From an uncultured Sphingobacteriales bacterium (lineage in GTDB: Bacteria > Bacteroidota > Bacteroidia > Chitinophagales > Chitinophagaceae): a stretch of 64,000 nucleotides of DNA. The stretch is taken from NCBI GenBank assembly GCA_937871285.1, contig CALMQS010000047.1:1-64000 (forward strand), read 5' to 3'. The position numbers were made by a program, and so were the translations under genes. This document shows, piece by piece, positions 52,531 through 60,428 of the stretch (positions are counted from its first letter, which is position 1; each line of letters starts with the position of its first letter). The notes under the pieces are model-generated. The model did no database searches and was not told the origin of the DNA. It saw only the letters and a program-made list of their open reading frames with translations.

Positions 52531-53685
52531 TTACTGGTCTAACAGTTTCAACACCGCTTCATCACCCATTACCGCGTTGGCGGGGCGTGGATGAGCGGCA
52601 TTAAATACTTCCAGGTCTTTTTGATCTAAAACTTTCGCAGGTGTTTCATCAATATCGCCAAAGCTATTGGTAACGGCTTTGAGGTTTAATGCAAGATGCC
52701 TGGCCATAAAGGGATACATGGCTTTTCGCTTGGAAGGGCCATAATCATGCTTTTCATCTGCCAGGTGAACCAGGGCTACATTTTTTTCTTTTTTATACAA
52801 GCGGTATACCTGCTGCATAAAAGGGTATTCTACCGTTGGATTGTTTTTTGTCCAGTCGTCGCCATCCGATATCAGCAGCATGGGGCGCGGAGCAGCCAGT
52901 GCGGCGATCTCCACGTTATTGGTCTGGAAATCGCCTTTTTTATGAATGGGCATACCGCTTTCGCAGGTACAGCCGCCAAAGAAATGTGCGGAAACCATTA
53001 CGCAGGGTACGGAAACTTTAATGCGCGGGTCAAGCGCTGTTAGTAAAAAGGCTTGTGTGCCGCCGCCCGATGCGCCTGTTACGCCAATGCGTGCGGGATC
53101 AACCCCCGGGAGAGATAGCAGGAAATCGAGCGCCCTTGTACTGTTTATGGTTTGCAATTGCAGCCCCTTTGGCAATTTGTGATCGCATTGTTTTGAATCG
53201 CCATAACCGATCATATCCCAGGCGAAAACCACGGCTCCCATCCGGGCGAGCGTAGCGCAACGTATTTGCATTTGTTCATGAAATCTGCCGTCCGGATCAG
53301 CCCAGTGCCCGTGAGGAGAAAGAACTCCGGCATAAGATTTTTGTGGTGTAATCGGCCGGTACAGGTTTCCTGTAACATAAAAACCGCGCAGGCTTTCAAA
53401 CGCTACATTTTCCACGGTATAGCCATCCATTATCTTTTTGCTGTGAATGATGGGTTTGGATACAGGTTTAGCCGGCATTGTTTCTAATTGCATGCCTTCG
53501 CGTATACGTGCCCGTATTTGGTCGGCACGATGCTGCCAGTTGCTTAAAGCGGCAGGTGTATGTTCCTCTAAGAATGCTTTGCCCTGCGCTTCGGTAAAAT
53601 AAGCGCCTTTGCATAGTTCTTCCTGCGCAACCAAACTTCCTGAACCCATCAGGCAAAAGAAAGCGAATACCAGTATTTTATTCAT
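52531..53685 (-). CDS. secreted alpha/beta hydrolase, acetylxylan-esterase-like
   Basis: A 384-residue exported hydrolase: signal NKILVFAFFCLMGSGSLVAQ, likely cleaved after VAQ. The alpha/beta-hydrolase triad is visible: nucleophile Ser206 in GVTGASGGGTQ, an acid at Asp275 or Asp277 in LLISDGDDW, and His313 in DEKHDYGPS. The oxyanion HGHWADPDG loop is similar to acetylxylan esterases. It may de-esterify plant or bacterial polysaccharides in the periplasm (inference). It lies 132 bp downstream of an exported Gfo/Idh/MocA gene on the same strand, so both may work on one substrate. Confidence 0.8.
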   Translation of the reverse strand: MNKILVFAFFCLMGSGSLVAQEELCKGAYFTEAQGKAFLEEHTPAALSNWQHRADQIRARIREGMQLETMPAKPVSKPIIHSKKIMDGYTVENVAFESLRGFYVTGNLYRPITPQKSYAGVLSPHGHWADPDGRFHEQMQIRCATLARMGAVVFAWDMIGYGDSKQCDHKLPKGLQLQTINSTRALDFLLSLPGVDPARIGVTGASGGGTQAFLLTALDPRIKVSVPCVMVSAHFFGGCTCESGMPIHKKGDFQTNNVEIAALAAPRPMLLISDGDDWTKNNPTVEYPFMQQVYRLYKKEKNVALVHLADEKHDYGPSKRKAMYPFMARHLALNLKAVTNSFGDIDETPAKVLDQKDLEVFNAAHPRPANAVMGDEAVLKLLDQ

Positions 53686-53817
53686 GGTGATATAGAATGA
53701 AACAGTACTTTATTCAGACAATAATAACAACAATTTAGGATTTTCTTTCTTACTGCCGGAAGCATTTCCAAAAAGCCTGCTGCTGAATAAAATATTTTAA
53801 AAATCAACAATTAATGA

Positions 53818-54915
53818 TTATTTGTTCAGCAATACTGTTTTCCCTGTTTGGGCCGAAGAACGGGCAGCTTCCAGTATGCGCACCACGGTAACATTATTAG
53901 GTAACGCGTAGAGCCCATCATCTGCTACTGTAATTTTCTTTCGCACCACATCGGCGAGATAAGTGAAAGGATTTTCATATACCGGGATATCTTTCGCGGT
54001 GTATTTGCGGCTTTGTTCCGCTTTGTCGTTTTTTTGTTTGATACGCATATCGCTGTTGTTCACTGTAATCACGTATCCTGTATTGCCATACAGCTCCATG
54101 TCTTTCCGGCCAAAGGGCCAGTTCCATGAAGCCTGGATGATAGCCTGGGCTGTGGGATATGTTACAATGATGGTTGCCTCGTCATCCACTTTAGGATATA
54201 CATCGGGTTTAAACTGCCGGGTAACAGCGGTTACCGATAGGGGTTGTTCCCCTTTCATCAGCCATGTCATCAGGTTGGCGCCGTAGCATCCAAAATCAAT
54301 AATAGCGCCACCCCCGTTCTGTACAGGATCGGTAAGCCAGTCTAAAAATGCCCTGCTTACGCCTATTTCCTTCGGGCCTTCATGACCATGATGAAACACC
54401 GCTTTTTTTAAGCCGCCTGTATAATTGCTGTCGTTAATCAGTTGGTATGCTTTTGCTGTAGCCGGGTACCACGAGGTTTCATAGTTGGTGAGCAGGTGAA
54501 TATTATATTTCCGTGCAAGTGAATCCATCTCTAGCGCATGCGCTACGCTTACGGCCAGCGGTTTTTCCACCATCACATGTATGCCTCTTGGCGCGCAGGC
54601 CTGCACTACGGAAAGATGATCATAAATAGACCCGAAAGCAACTACCGCTTCCGGCTTTACGGCATCCAGCATTTTACCCAGGTCGTTGAACAGCAGCTTA
54701 TCATCCAGCCCGAATGCTTTGGCAGATTGTTGTAATAATGGTTTGCTGGATTCATATACACCTACCAGTGTAATGTCACTTTGAGGTTTCCTGCCCAGTA
54801 TCCAGCCGGAATGACCGTGCGATATACCGGCAACGGCTACACGAACAGGCTGCGCGGTGATGCAGGCAGCCGGAAGAAGGCAGATACAGCAGAGAAGATA
54901 ACAGATAATTTTCAT
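53818..54915 (-). CDS. exported Gfo/Idh/MocA family oxidoreductase
   Basis: A 365-residue NAD(P)-dependent oxidoreductase with a cleavable signal peptide (KIICYLLCCICLLPAACITAQ). Its N-terminal Rossmann starts RVAVAGISHGHSG, followed by HVMVEKPLAVS (EKP motif with catalytic Lys). The C-terminal half has GGGAIIDFGCYGANLMTWL and a beta-sheet domain. An alternative reading of the signal as a lipobox (LPAAC) is possible. Secreted members usually hold the dinucleotide tightly. The substrate is unknown; the neighbouring secreted esterase hints at sugar or glycan derivatives (inference). Confidence 0.82.
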   Translation of the reverse strand: MKIICYLLCCICLLPAACITAQPVRVAVAGISHGHSGWILGRKPQSDITLVGVYESSKPLLQQSAKAFGLDDKLLFNDLGKMLDAVKPEAVVAFGSIYDHLSVVQACAPRGIHVMVEKPLAVSVAHALEMDSLARKYNIHLLTNYETSWYPATAKAYQLINDSNYTGGLKKAVFHHGHEGPKEIGVSRAFLDWLTDPVQNGGGAIIDFGCYGANLMTWLMKGEQPLSVTAVTRQFKPDVYPKVDDEATIIVTYPTAQAIIQASWNWPFGRKDMELYGNTGYVITVNNSDMRIKQKNDKAEQSRKYTAKDIPVYENPFTYLADVVRKKITVADDGLYALPNNVTVVRILEAARSSAQTGKTVLLNK

Positions 54916-54924
54916 GACAGTTGT

Positions 54925-55015
54925 TTGAGGTGTGAGGTTTCAGGTCTCAGGGTTCAAGGTTCAGGTATCAGGACATACACTTTTTAACTGTCTCCAACTA
55001 CCAAACCTCAAACTC
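54925..55015 (+). repeat. degenerate heptamer array (gaggttt/caggtct type)
   Basis: Heptamers gaggttt, caggtct, cagggtt, caaggtt and caggtat run in register, followed by caactac, caaacct and caaactc. Same class as the other arrays. It lies between two minus-strand genes. Confidence 0.65.
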
Positions 55016-55018
55016 CCT

Positions 55019-56125
55019 TTAACCGGCACGAGGTATAAAGATATTGTTTTCGTATTTTTTATACCAGGCAATTACATCCGCTACCACCTCGCTGTAAGTA
55101 ACCATGCCTAATGGCTGGTCATTGGCCTCAAGATATTTCCCGTACGCCCAACTGAAAAGCGGTTCCACGGGATTTTCATATTTACTGTAATATGCTTTCA
55201 GCGTTGTGATATCTGCTGTAACGCCGGGATGTAATAAGGTTAAAAAATCCTGTGCCGCAATGGAATCTGTTCTGTGCAGGTTGCGGTTGGCATACAGGAA
55301 AAGATCGAAATAAGCGGAATACATAAAAAGGGAATCGCCGGAAGCGGTAGCTACAATAAAACCGGCAAAGCTGGCTTCGTTTTCTTTGGCATACCCCAAC
55401 TGGTGCGCTATTTCATGGCAGTTAATGTAAGGCTGAAGAAATGGCGGAACATCGGTATTAACCTGGGCTTCCCCGGTAAAAGGATTGTAATAGCCGGAAA
55501 ATCCGAAGTAATTACCGATAAAATTAAAAAAAGAGGGTTTTACCGAGGGGTGCGCATACTGCAGGAAAGGATATTTTTGTGCCGCCTGTGCAAATGCGCT
55601 GTTTGTTTTTATAAACAATTCTTTTGTGGAAGGATAGGGTATGTTCCGGTGTATTAAAGCCGCTTTGCACTCGTTCACTTTTTCCAGCAATACAGTATTG
55701 ATGTGTATTAATTCTGCCTGTGAATATTTTTCACGTTCAAAATTCATTTGATAGTGAATTCCTTTCCGGTTATAATTCAATCCCCACATCAGGTTAAAAA
55801 TGATATAGAGCAGCAAAAAAAAATGTACTGTTTTAAGCCAGGCTTTTTTTGAAGGGAGCCATGACCGTTTCTCTTTTCGCAGGCTTTTTATCCGTTGCGC
55901 AGCTTTCCATAGTGCAAACAGGAAAATAAAGCTGTATAAAACATCCCCGGCGCTAAAAGGAAGCCATCCGAAAGCTATTCTTAAAAACGCACTGATAAAA
56001 GGGTATATCCCGGAAGTATAAGATGATTCAACAAGGCCCGGAAAGGAGGCATATAAACGTATGCCTGCTGCAAGGCATACCAGAAAGAGAAGGACTATAA
56101 CACTGCGCTTAGAGGGGTTTTGCAT
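55019..56125 (-). CDS. DUF3810 membrane protein with zinc-metallopeptidase motif
   Basis: A 368-residue protein of family DUF3810, seen in Bacteroidota and Firmicutes. It has three N-terminal membrane helices (about residues 8-25, 40-75 and 98-118) and a large C-terminal soluble domain. That domain carries CHEIAHQLGYAKENEASFAG, which contains HEIAH (an HExxH zinc motif) and a third ligand Glu 14-18 residues on, the gluzincin pattern. A membrane-bound protease acting at the envelope is the likely role (inference). The surrounding NYNRKGIHYQ and GFSGYYNPFTGEAQVNT also suit the family. Confidence 0.85.
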   Translation of the reverse strand: MQNPSKRSVIVLLFLVCLAAGIRLYASFPGLVESSYTSGIYPFISAFLRIAFGWLPFSAGDVLYSFIFLFALWKAAQRIKSLRKEKRSWLPSKKAWLKTVHFFLLLYIIFNLMWGLNYNRKGIHYQMNFEREKYSQAELIHINTVLLEKVNECKAALIHRNIPYPSTKELFIKTNSAFAQAAQKYPFLQYAHPSVKPSFFNFIGNYFGFSGYYNPFTGEAQVNTDVPPFLQPYINCHEIAHQLGYAKENEASFAGFIVATASGDSLFMYSAYFDLFLYANRNLHRTDSIAAQDFLTLLHPGVTADITTLKAYYSKYENPVEPLFSWAYGKYLEANDQPLGMVTYSEVVADVIAWYKKYENNIFIPRAG

Positions 56126-56208
56126 AACTTACCGGCGCCCGAATGATTTTGATATTGAAACCTCAAAGTAAATGGTTTTTGCACAACAAACTGAATCGGA
56201 AATAATTT

Positions 56209-56388
56209 ATGTTTAAAAGAGATGCCGCAGTTCCTGTTGAACACATTATAGAAAGCGATAGCAAAATCCCTGCTATCTTAATTTCGGCTCTGAAATCCTT
56301 ATCAACTATTAAACCTCCATCAGGAGAGGCAATACATCCGGACAATAGCATCCCTGCACGGCTTGCAAAAGTCGTGCAGGGCAAATAA
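56209..56388 (+). CDS. candidate 59-residue small protein
   Basis: An uninterrupted ORF of 59 codons (MFKRDAAVPVEHIIESDSK..., ending ...RLAKVVQGK), in the gap between the DUF3810 gene and the converging bactofilin gene. Its composition is protein-like (mixed, with charged ends). Its 3' end coincides with a perfect 9-bp hairpin (56352-56381). No recognisable domain or clear Shine-Dalgarno site is seen, though Bacteroidota rarely rely on one. It may be a small gene, a remnant or chance. Confidence 0.3.
   Translation: MFKRDAAVPVEHIIESDSKIPAILISALKSLSTIKPPSGEAIHPDNSIPARLAKVVQGK
56352..56381. repeat. hairpin near the bactofilin stop
   Basis: CCCTGCACG (56352-56360) pairs with CGTGCAGGG (56373-56381) around a 12-nt loop. 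It lies 32 bp after the bactofilin stop and could end that transcript, though there is no T-tract on the minus strand. Confidence 0.55.
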
Positions 56389-56412
56389 AACGGTTCCGGT
56401 TAAGGAAGAAAA

Positions 56413-56832
56413 TTATTGTGCGATGGCATGTTCTTCGTCAGTGGCCATTTCTACCACATTCGCCACGCTGCCTTCGCCAACATGGCACTGGCCGTTGAAG
56501 CTCACTGTGGGCTCAACCTGCAGCTTACCGGCGCTGATATTACCTTTTATAGCAGCTTTGCCTCTCAGGTTCAATAATTCCTTGATGATGATCTTGCCGC
56601 TGACTTTTCCAAGTATGTCGGCCTGCTGTCCTTCAATATCGCCTTCAACCACACCTTCGGCGCCGATCAGCACTTTTGCCGAACCCGAAATGTTCCCTTT
56701 CAGCGTACCGTCTATGCGAATATCTCCGCTGCTTACTACATCGCCCTTAATAACGGTACCGGCGCCAATAAGACTTGTTCCGGATGAAGAAGCGGGTATC
56801 TCAATTTCAGATTTGGATTTTGATGAAAACAT
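56413..56832 (-). CDS. bactofilin (polymer-forming cytoskeletal protein)
   Basis: A 139-residue bactofilin: a short charged N-terminus (FSSKSKSEIEIPASSSG), then a right-handed beta-helix of hydrophobic/glycine repeats (SLIGAGTVIKGDVVSSGDIRIDG, LKGNISGSAKVLIGAEGVVEGDI) and a short tail. Bactofilins form nucleotide-free filaments at the inner membrane that position cell-wall enzymes or shape the cell. The upstream gene encodes a membrane coiled-coil protein resembling the N-terminus of M23 peptidases, a known bactofilin partner class. The genes are 20 bp apart and probably co-transcribed. Confidence 0.93.
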   Translation of the reverse strand: MFSSKSKSEIEIPASSSGTSLIGAGTVIKGDVVSSGDIRIDGTLKGNISGSAKVLIGAEGVVEGDIEGQQADILGKVSGKIIIKELLNLRGKAAIKGNISAGKLQVEPTVSFNGQCHVGEGSVANVVEMATDEEHAIAQ

Positions 56833-56852
56833 AGTTATTGGTTTTAAAGTGA

Positions 56853-57251
56853 TTAATCTTCGCTTTTGTCTTCCGAAGGAATATTTAACAGGGTTGTATC
56901 AATAGTAGTTGTTATATTTCCTTTCAGCACATTCTGTATATTTTCCATGTATTTATCGCGGTAGTTCATTTGCTGCTCCAGCGAATCAACCTGCATTTTC
57001 AGTGTTATCATTTCTCTCCTGTCTGATGCGCTTCCATAACCCGGTACATAATAACGCAATGGCGTAAATACTAATAAAGCCACCGTTATACCTACCAGCG
57101 CTACAAATATGGTACATAAAGTGATGTAAACACTGAGGCGCGACAGCCTGAAGGTTACCACTTCTTCATATGTATCGTCATTCATTACCACCAGCCGGTA
57201 GCGGTTACGAAGGTGCTGCAAGGTTCCGTCTGCATCAAATATCTTTGCCAT
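56853..57251 (-). CDS. membrane coiled-coil protein resembling the N-terminus of envelope M23 peptidases
   Basis: A 132-residue protein: soluble N-terminus (LRNRYRLVVMNDDTYEEVVTFRLSRL), one membrane helix (about residues 42-62, ITLCTIFVALVGITVALLVF), then periplasmic TPLRYYVPGYGS and a coiled coil (LKMQVDSLEQQMNYRDKYMENIQNVL). From memory, this pattern is the N-terminal half of Bacteroidota M23 metallopeptidases, but the peptidase domain is absent: the ORF stops after a charged tail. It may be a bactofilin anchor or adaptor whose catalytic partner is encoded elsewhere (inference). Confidence 0.75.
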   Translation of the reverse strand: MAKIFDADGTLQHLRNRYRLVVMNDDTYEEVVTFRLSRLSVYITLCTIFVALVGITVALLVFTPLRYYVPGYGSASDRREMITLKMQVDSLEQQMNYRDKYMENIQNVLKGNITTTIDTTLLNIPSEDKSED

Positions 57252-57306
57252 TATCAGTTATTTGTGTTAAAAATAACCACTTTGGCTTAGTTGTCAGGAC
57301 TAAAGC

Positions 57307-57336
57307 TTGAAAAAATGTACAATTAAAATAATTTCG
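57307..57336 (+). promoter_or_regulatory. promoter candidate for porW/sprE
   Basis: TTG (57307-57309) and TAATTTCG (57329-57336), 19 bp apart, match the Bacteroidota promoter pattern TTG-N19-TAnnTTTG with one -7 mismatch. It lies 38 bp ahead of the start codon. Confidence 0.5.
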
Positions 57337-57374
57337 CTGAAATTTAGTTTATTATACGAACGAACTACGCCTAC

Positions 57375-60347
57375 ATGTATTATAGTAAATTCCTTTTAAC
57401 GGTTATACTCACAGTTTTATTTTATTGTGGGCATTATTCATCTTTGATGGCGCAAAAAGATGCTACCCTTGATGTGAAAAAGCCCGAAAAATATGACAAC
57501 CGTATATTAGGATCAGATAAAACCTTTACTACTAAATACACTATTCCACGCAGGCTCATGCAGGGCATGAGCACACATTATAATTTTTTCTTTAATGCGG
57601 ATGTTAAATTAACAGGGGTAGTGGAGGGTGCAAAACAAAGTTTCAGGGAAGATTATACTGAATTGCTCCCTTTTTATAATTATACCCTTGACGCTACCGC
57701 GTCGCAAAAAACTGAGCTGGATTCTGTACTTCAAAAATGTAATGCGGGTATTTTGCTTCATGACCTCAGAAATGAATGGATTGATGATATGTATTTTCTG
57801 ATGGGCAAGGCTTATTTTTTTAAAAAGCAATTTGATTCCGCCTATATCGCTTTTCAATATCTTAATTATTATTTTCAGCCCAAGACTAAGGAAGAGCTGG
57901 GATTTAAAAAATATATAGGCAGTAATCTTAATGATGAAGGGAATGTGTATTCGGTTTCTACCAAGGAAAAGACAGGTATAACTTCAAAAATTTTCAGCGA
58001 ACCACCCCGCCGTAATGATGCCTTAGTTTGGCAACTGAGGAATTATATTGAAGACAGCAGCTACAACGCGGCTTCTGCTATGATACAGACCCTGAAACGG
58101 GATGAGCTGTTTCCCCGCAGGTTAAAGCCGGCGCTTGAAGAAATGCATGCTTACCTTTTTTATAAAAACAAAGTATGGGACAGCGCAGCGCACTACCTGA
58201 TACCTGCATTAGACAACACCGAAAATATGGCGGAACGGGCCAGGCGGGAATACCTGATAGGACAGTTATATGCGCTGGATAAAAATACAACAGAAGCCGG
58301 TATTTTTTTTGACCGCTGTATTAAGCATACCATTGACCCGGTGATGGAAGTATATGCAAGACTGAATAAAATAAAACTGGCCCAGGGCGATGATGAAGAA
58401 AAGATTATTGATGAAAACATAAAGCAACTGCTTAAAATGGCCAGGCGTGATAAGTATTACAACTATCGTAATATTATTTACTATATGGCGGCGCAAATGG
58501 AAATGCAGCGTAATAATTTTGACGCGGCTAAAACCTGGCTTTTAAGAAGTGTTAAATATAATAACGAAGACATTGATCAGCGTAACCGCTCGTTTTTATA
58601 TTTGGGCAACCTGGCCTTTGAAAAAAAAGAATATGAGCTGGCCTACGGCGCCTACGACAGCTTAGACATCAACAGCCCTGTAGTGAAAGACGCCGCAATA
58701 ATTTCCCTGCGAAAGGATGCATTGGGTGGTGTAATAACGAAAATACACACCGTAAGGGTGGAAGACAGCTTACAAAAGGTTGCCGCCATGCCGGAAGACG
58801 AACGCGAAAAATACGTAAAAGCCGCTGCCAGGCGTTTACGCAAAGAAAGAGGATTAAAGGAGAATGATTCGCTTAACATGAATACGAACAATCCGTTTGC
58901 CAATAATACAACTGCAGATATTTTTTCGGGAAATGATGGGAAAGGAGATTGGTATTTTAACAACAACGCATTGAAGTCGAAGGGGTTTACCACTTTCCGT
59001 AATAACTGGGGTTCAAGGCCTAACGTAGATAACTGGAGGCGCATGGCGGATATTACAGCCCAGTTTAAAACGCCTGAACCTGCAGGCAACAACCCGCCCG
59101 GTGAAATGGCAAATACAGCCGGCCACCCGGAAGACATCAGTTATGAAGGGCTTATGAAAAACCTTCCGCTTACCCCGGAGGCTGTACAGGTTTCTAACGA
59201 CAGCATTCAATCGGCCCTGTTTGGATTAGGAAAGGCATTTAAAGATCAGTTTGAAGATTATGCCGAAGCGATAAAAAATTATGAAGCATTATTGAACCGT
59301 TTTCAGGATACCCGCTACCAGGAAGAAGCAGTTTTTGACCTGTATTATTGCTATACCAAACTGAATATGCCGGTTAAAGCCAGGCAGTACAGGGAAATAC
59401 TGGCAAAAATTGCACCCCAAAGCCAGTATATTGAATATATTGATAACCCTAAGGCGGTAGAGGAACGCAAAACCAAACTGAAGGATGATGCTACCCGGAA
59501 TTATGAAAAGATATACGATCTTTTCTTAGAGGGCAAATTTGAGGAAGCCATTATACAGAAGGCGAAAGCAGACAGTATTTATGGGAATATTTACTGGACA
59601 CAGCAATTATTGTATATAGAGTCTGTATACTATATTAAGCAAAAGGATGATAATTCGGCTGTCAACGCGTTGCAGCACCTTATTCATATTGACCGGGAGG
59701 CGCCCATCTCCAAAAAAGCGGAAAATATCATAGATGTTCTGAAGCGGCGCGATGAAATAGAAAAGTATCTTACCAGCTTAGATATAGAAAGAGCAAAGGA
59801 AGATTCCATTGCTGTTGTGGAAGAAAAACCCAGGGCAGGAGTACAGGAACAGGTTAAAACATCGGGGCAACCCAGAGCGCAGGAAGTAGCCGCTGCAAAA
59901 GAAACGATCATAAAACCGGCAATAGATTCATCCGTATTCAACAGGCCAAAGCCGGCGCCACAGTCCGGTTTCAGCTATGATCCTTCGGTACAGCATTATG
60001 TGGCTGTGGTGCTCAATAAAGTGGATATTGTATATGTTAATGAAGCTAAAAACGCTTTTAGCCGCTATAACCGCGAATCATTTAACGATCAGCCAATAGA
60101 AATAACGATATTGCCTTTGGATGAAGATAATAAGCTGATGCTGATGTCGGGCTTTTCAGACGCTGTTGGCGCATTAGATTATGTAAATAAGGCAAAACGT
60201 GTGGCCGGAGCGCAGGTAGTTCCCTGGCTGGCCGCTGATAAGTATTCCTTTATTGTTATTTCGGCAGGCAACCTTGAAGTGCTCGAAAACAATAAAGACA
60301 TAGAGGGGTACAGGCAATTCGTTGAAGCCAATTACCCGGCCCAATAA
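57375..60347 (+). CDS. sprE: T9SS/gliding accessory protein PorW/SprE (TPR-rich)
   Basis: A 990-residue exported protein linked to type IX secretion and gliding motility. After a signal (FLLTVILTVLFYCGHYSSLMAQ; the Cys may be lipidated) it has the family block THYNFFFNADVKL, EGAKQSFREDYTELLPFYNY and WIDDMYFLMGKAYFFKKQFDSAYIAFQYLNYYF. TPR-type helix pairs extend across most of the chain. The C-terminal ~90 residues (YVAVVLNKVDIVYVNEAKNAFSRYN) form a ferredoxin-like domain. It is the only clear T9SS accessory gene here, and the CHU_C protein at 12699 is a possible cargo. It is co-oriented with PBP1A. Confidence 0.85.
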   Translation: MYYSKFLLTVILTVLFYCGHYSSLMAQKDATLDVKKPEKYDNRILGSDKTFTTKYTIPRRLMQGMSTHYNFFFNADVKLTGVVEGAKQSFREDYTELLPFYNYTLDATASQKTELDSVLQKCNAGILLHDLRNEWIDDMYFLMGKAYFFKKQFDSAYIAFQYLNYYFQPKTKEELGFKKYIGSNLNDEGNVYSVSTKEKTGITSKIFSEPPRRNDALVWQLRNYIEDSSYNAASAMIQTLKRDELFPRRLKPALEEMHAYLFYKNKVWDSAAHYLIPALDNTENMAERARREYLIGQLYALDKNTTEAGIFFDRCIKHTIDPVMEVYARLNKIKLAQGDDEEKIIDENIKQLLKMARRDKYYNYRNIIYYMAAQMEMQRNNFDAAKTWLLRSVKYNNEDIDQRNRSFLYLGNLAFEKKEYELAYGAYDSLDINSPVVKDAAIISLRKDALGGVITKIHTVRVEDSLQKVAAMPEDEREKYVKAAARRLRKERGLKENDSLNMNTNNPFANNTTADIFSGNDGKGDWYFNNNALKSKGFTTFRNNWGSRPNVDNWRRMADITAQFKTPEPAGNNPPGEMANTAGHPEDISYEGLMKNLPLTPEAVQVSNDSIQSALFGLGKAFKDQFEDYAEAIKNYEALLNRFQDTRYQEEAVFDLYYCYTKLNMPVKARQYREILAKIAPQSQYIEYIDNPKAVEERKTKLKDDATRNYEKIYDLFLEGKFEEAIIQKAKADSIYGNIYWTQQLLYIESVYYIKQKDDNSAVNALQHLIHIDREAPISKKAENIIDVLKRRDEIEKYLTSLDIERAKEDSIAVVEEKPRAGVQEQVKTSGQPRAQEVAAAKETIIKPAIDSSVFNRPKPAPQSGFSYDPSVQHYVAVVLNKVDIVYVNEAKNAFSRYNRESFNDQPIEITILPLDEDNKLMLMSGFSDAVGALDYVNKAKRVAGAQVVPWLAADKYSFIVISAGNLEVLENNKDIEGYRQFVEANYPAQ

Positions 60348-60428
60348 GAAGTTAATTTAAGCATGGAATTTGCTTTTGAGTTTGTTTAAGCATTCTGTTG
60401 CAGTCTTTATTAATCATAATAATAGCAA

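Noticed and set aside
56163..56384. 73-codon minus-strand ORF
   Set aside because: No motif; it overlaps the hairpin and the better-looking 59-codon plus-strand ORF.
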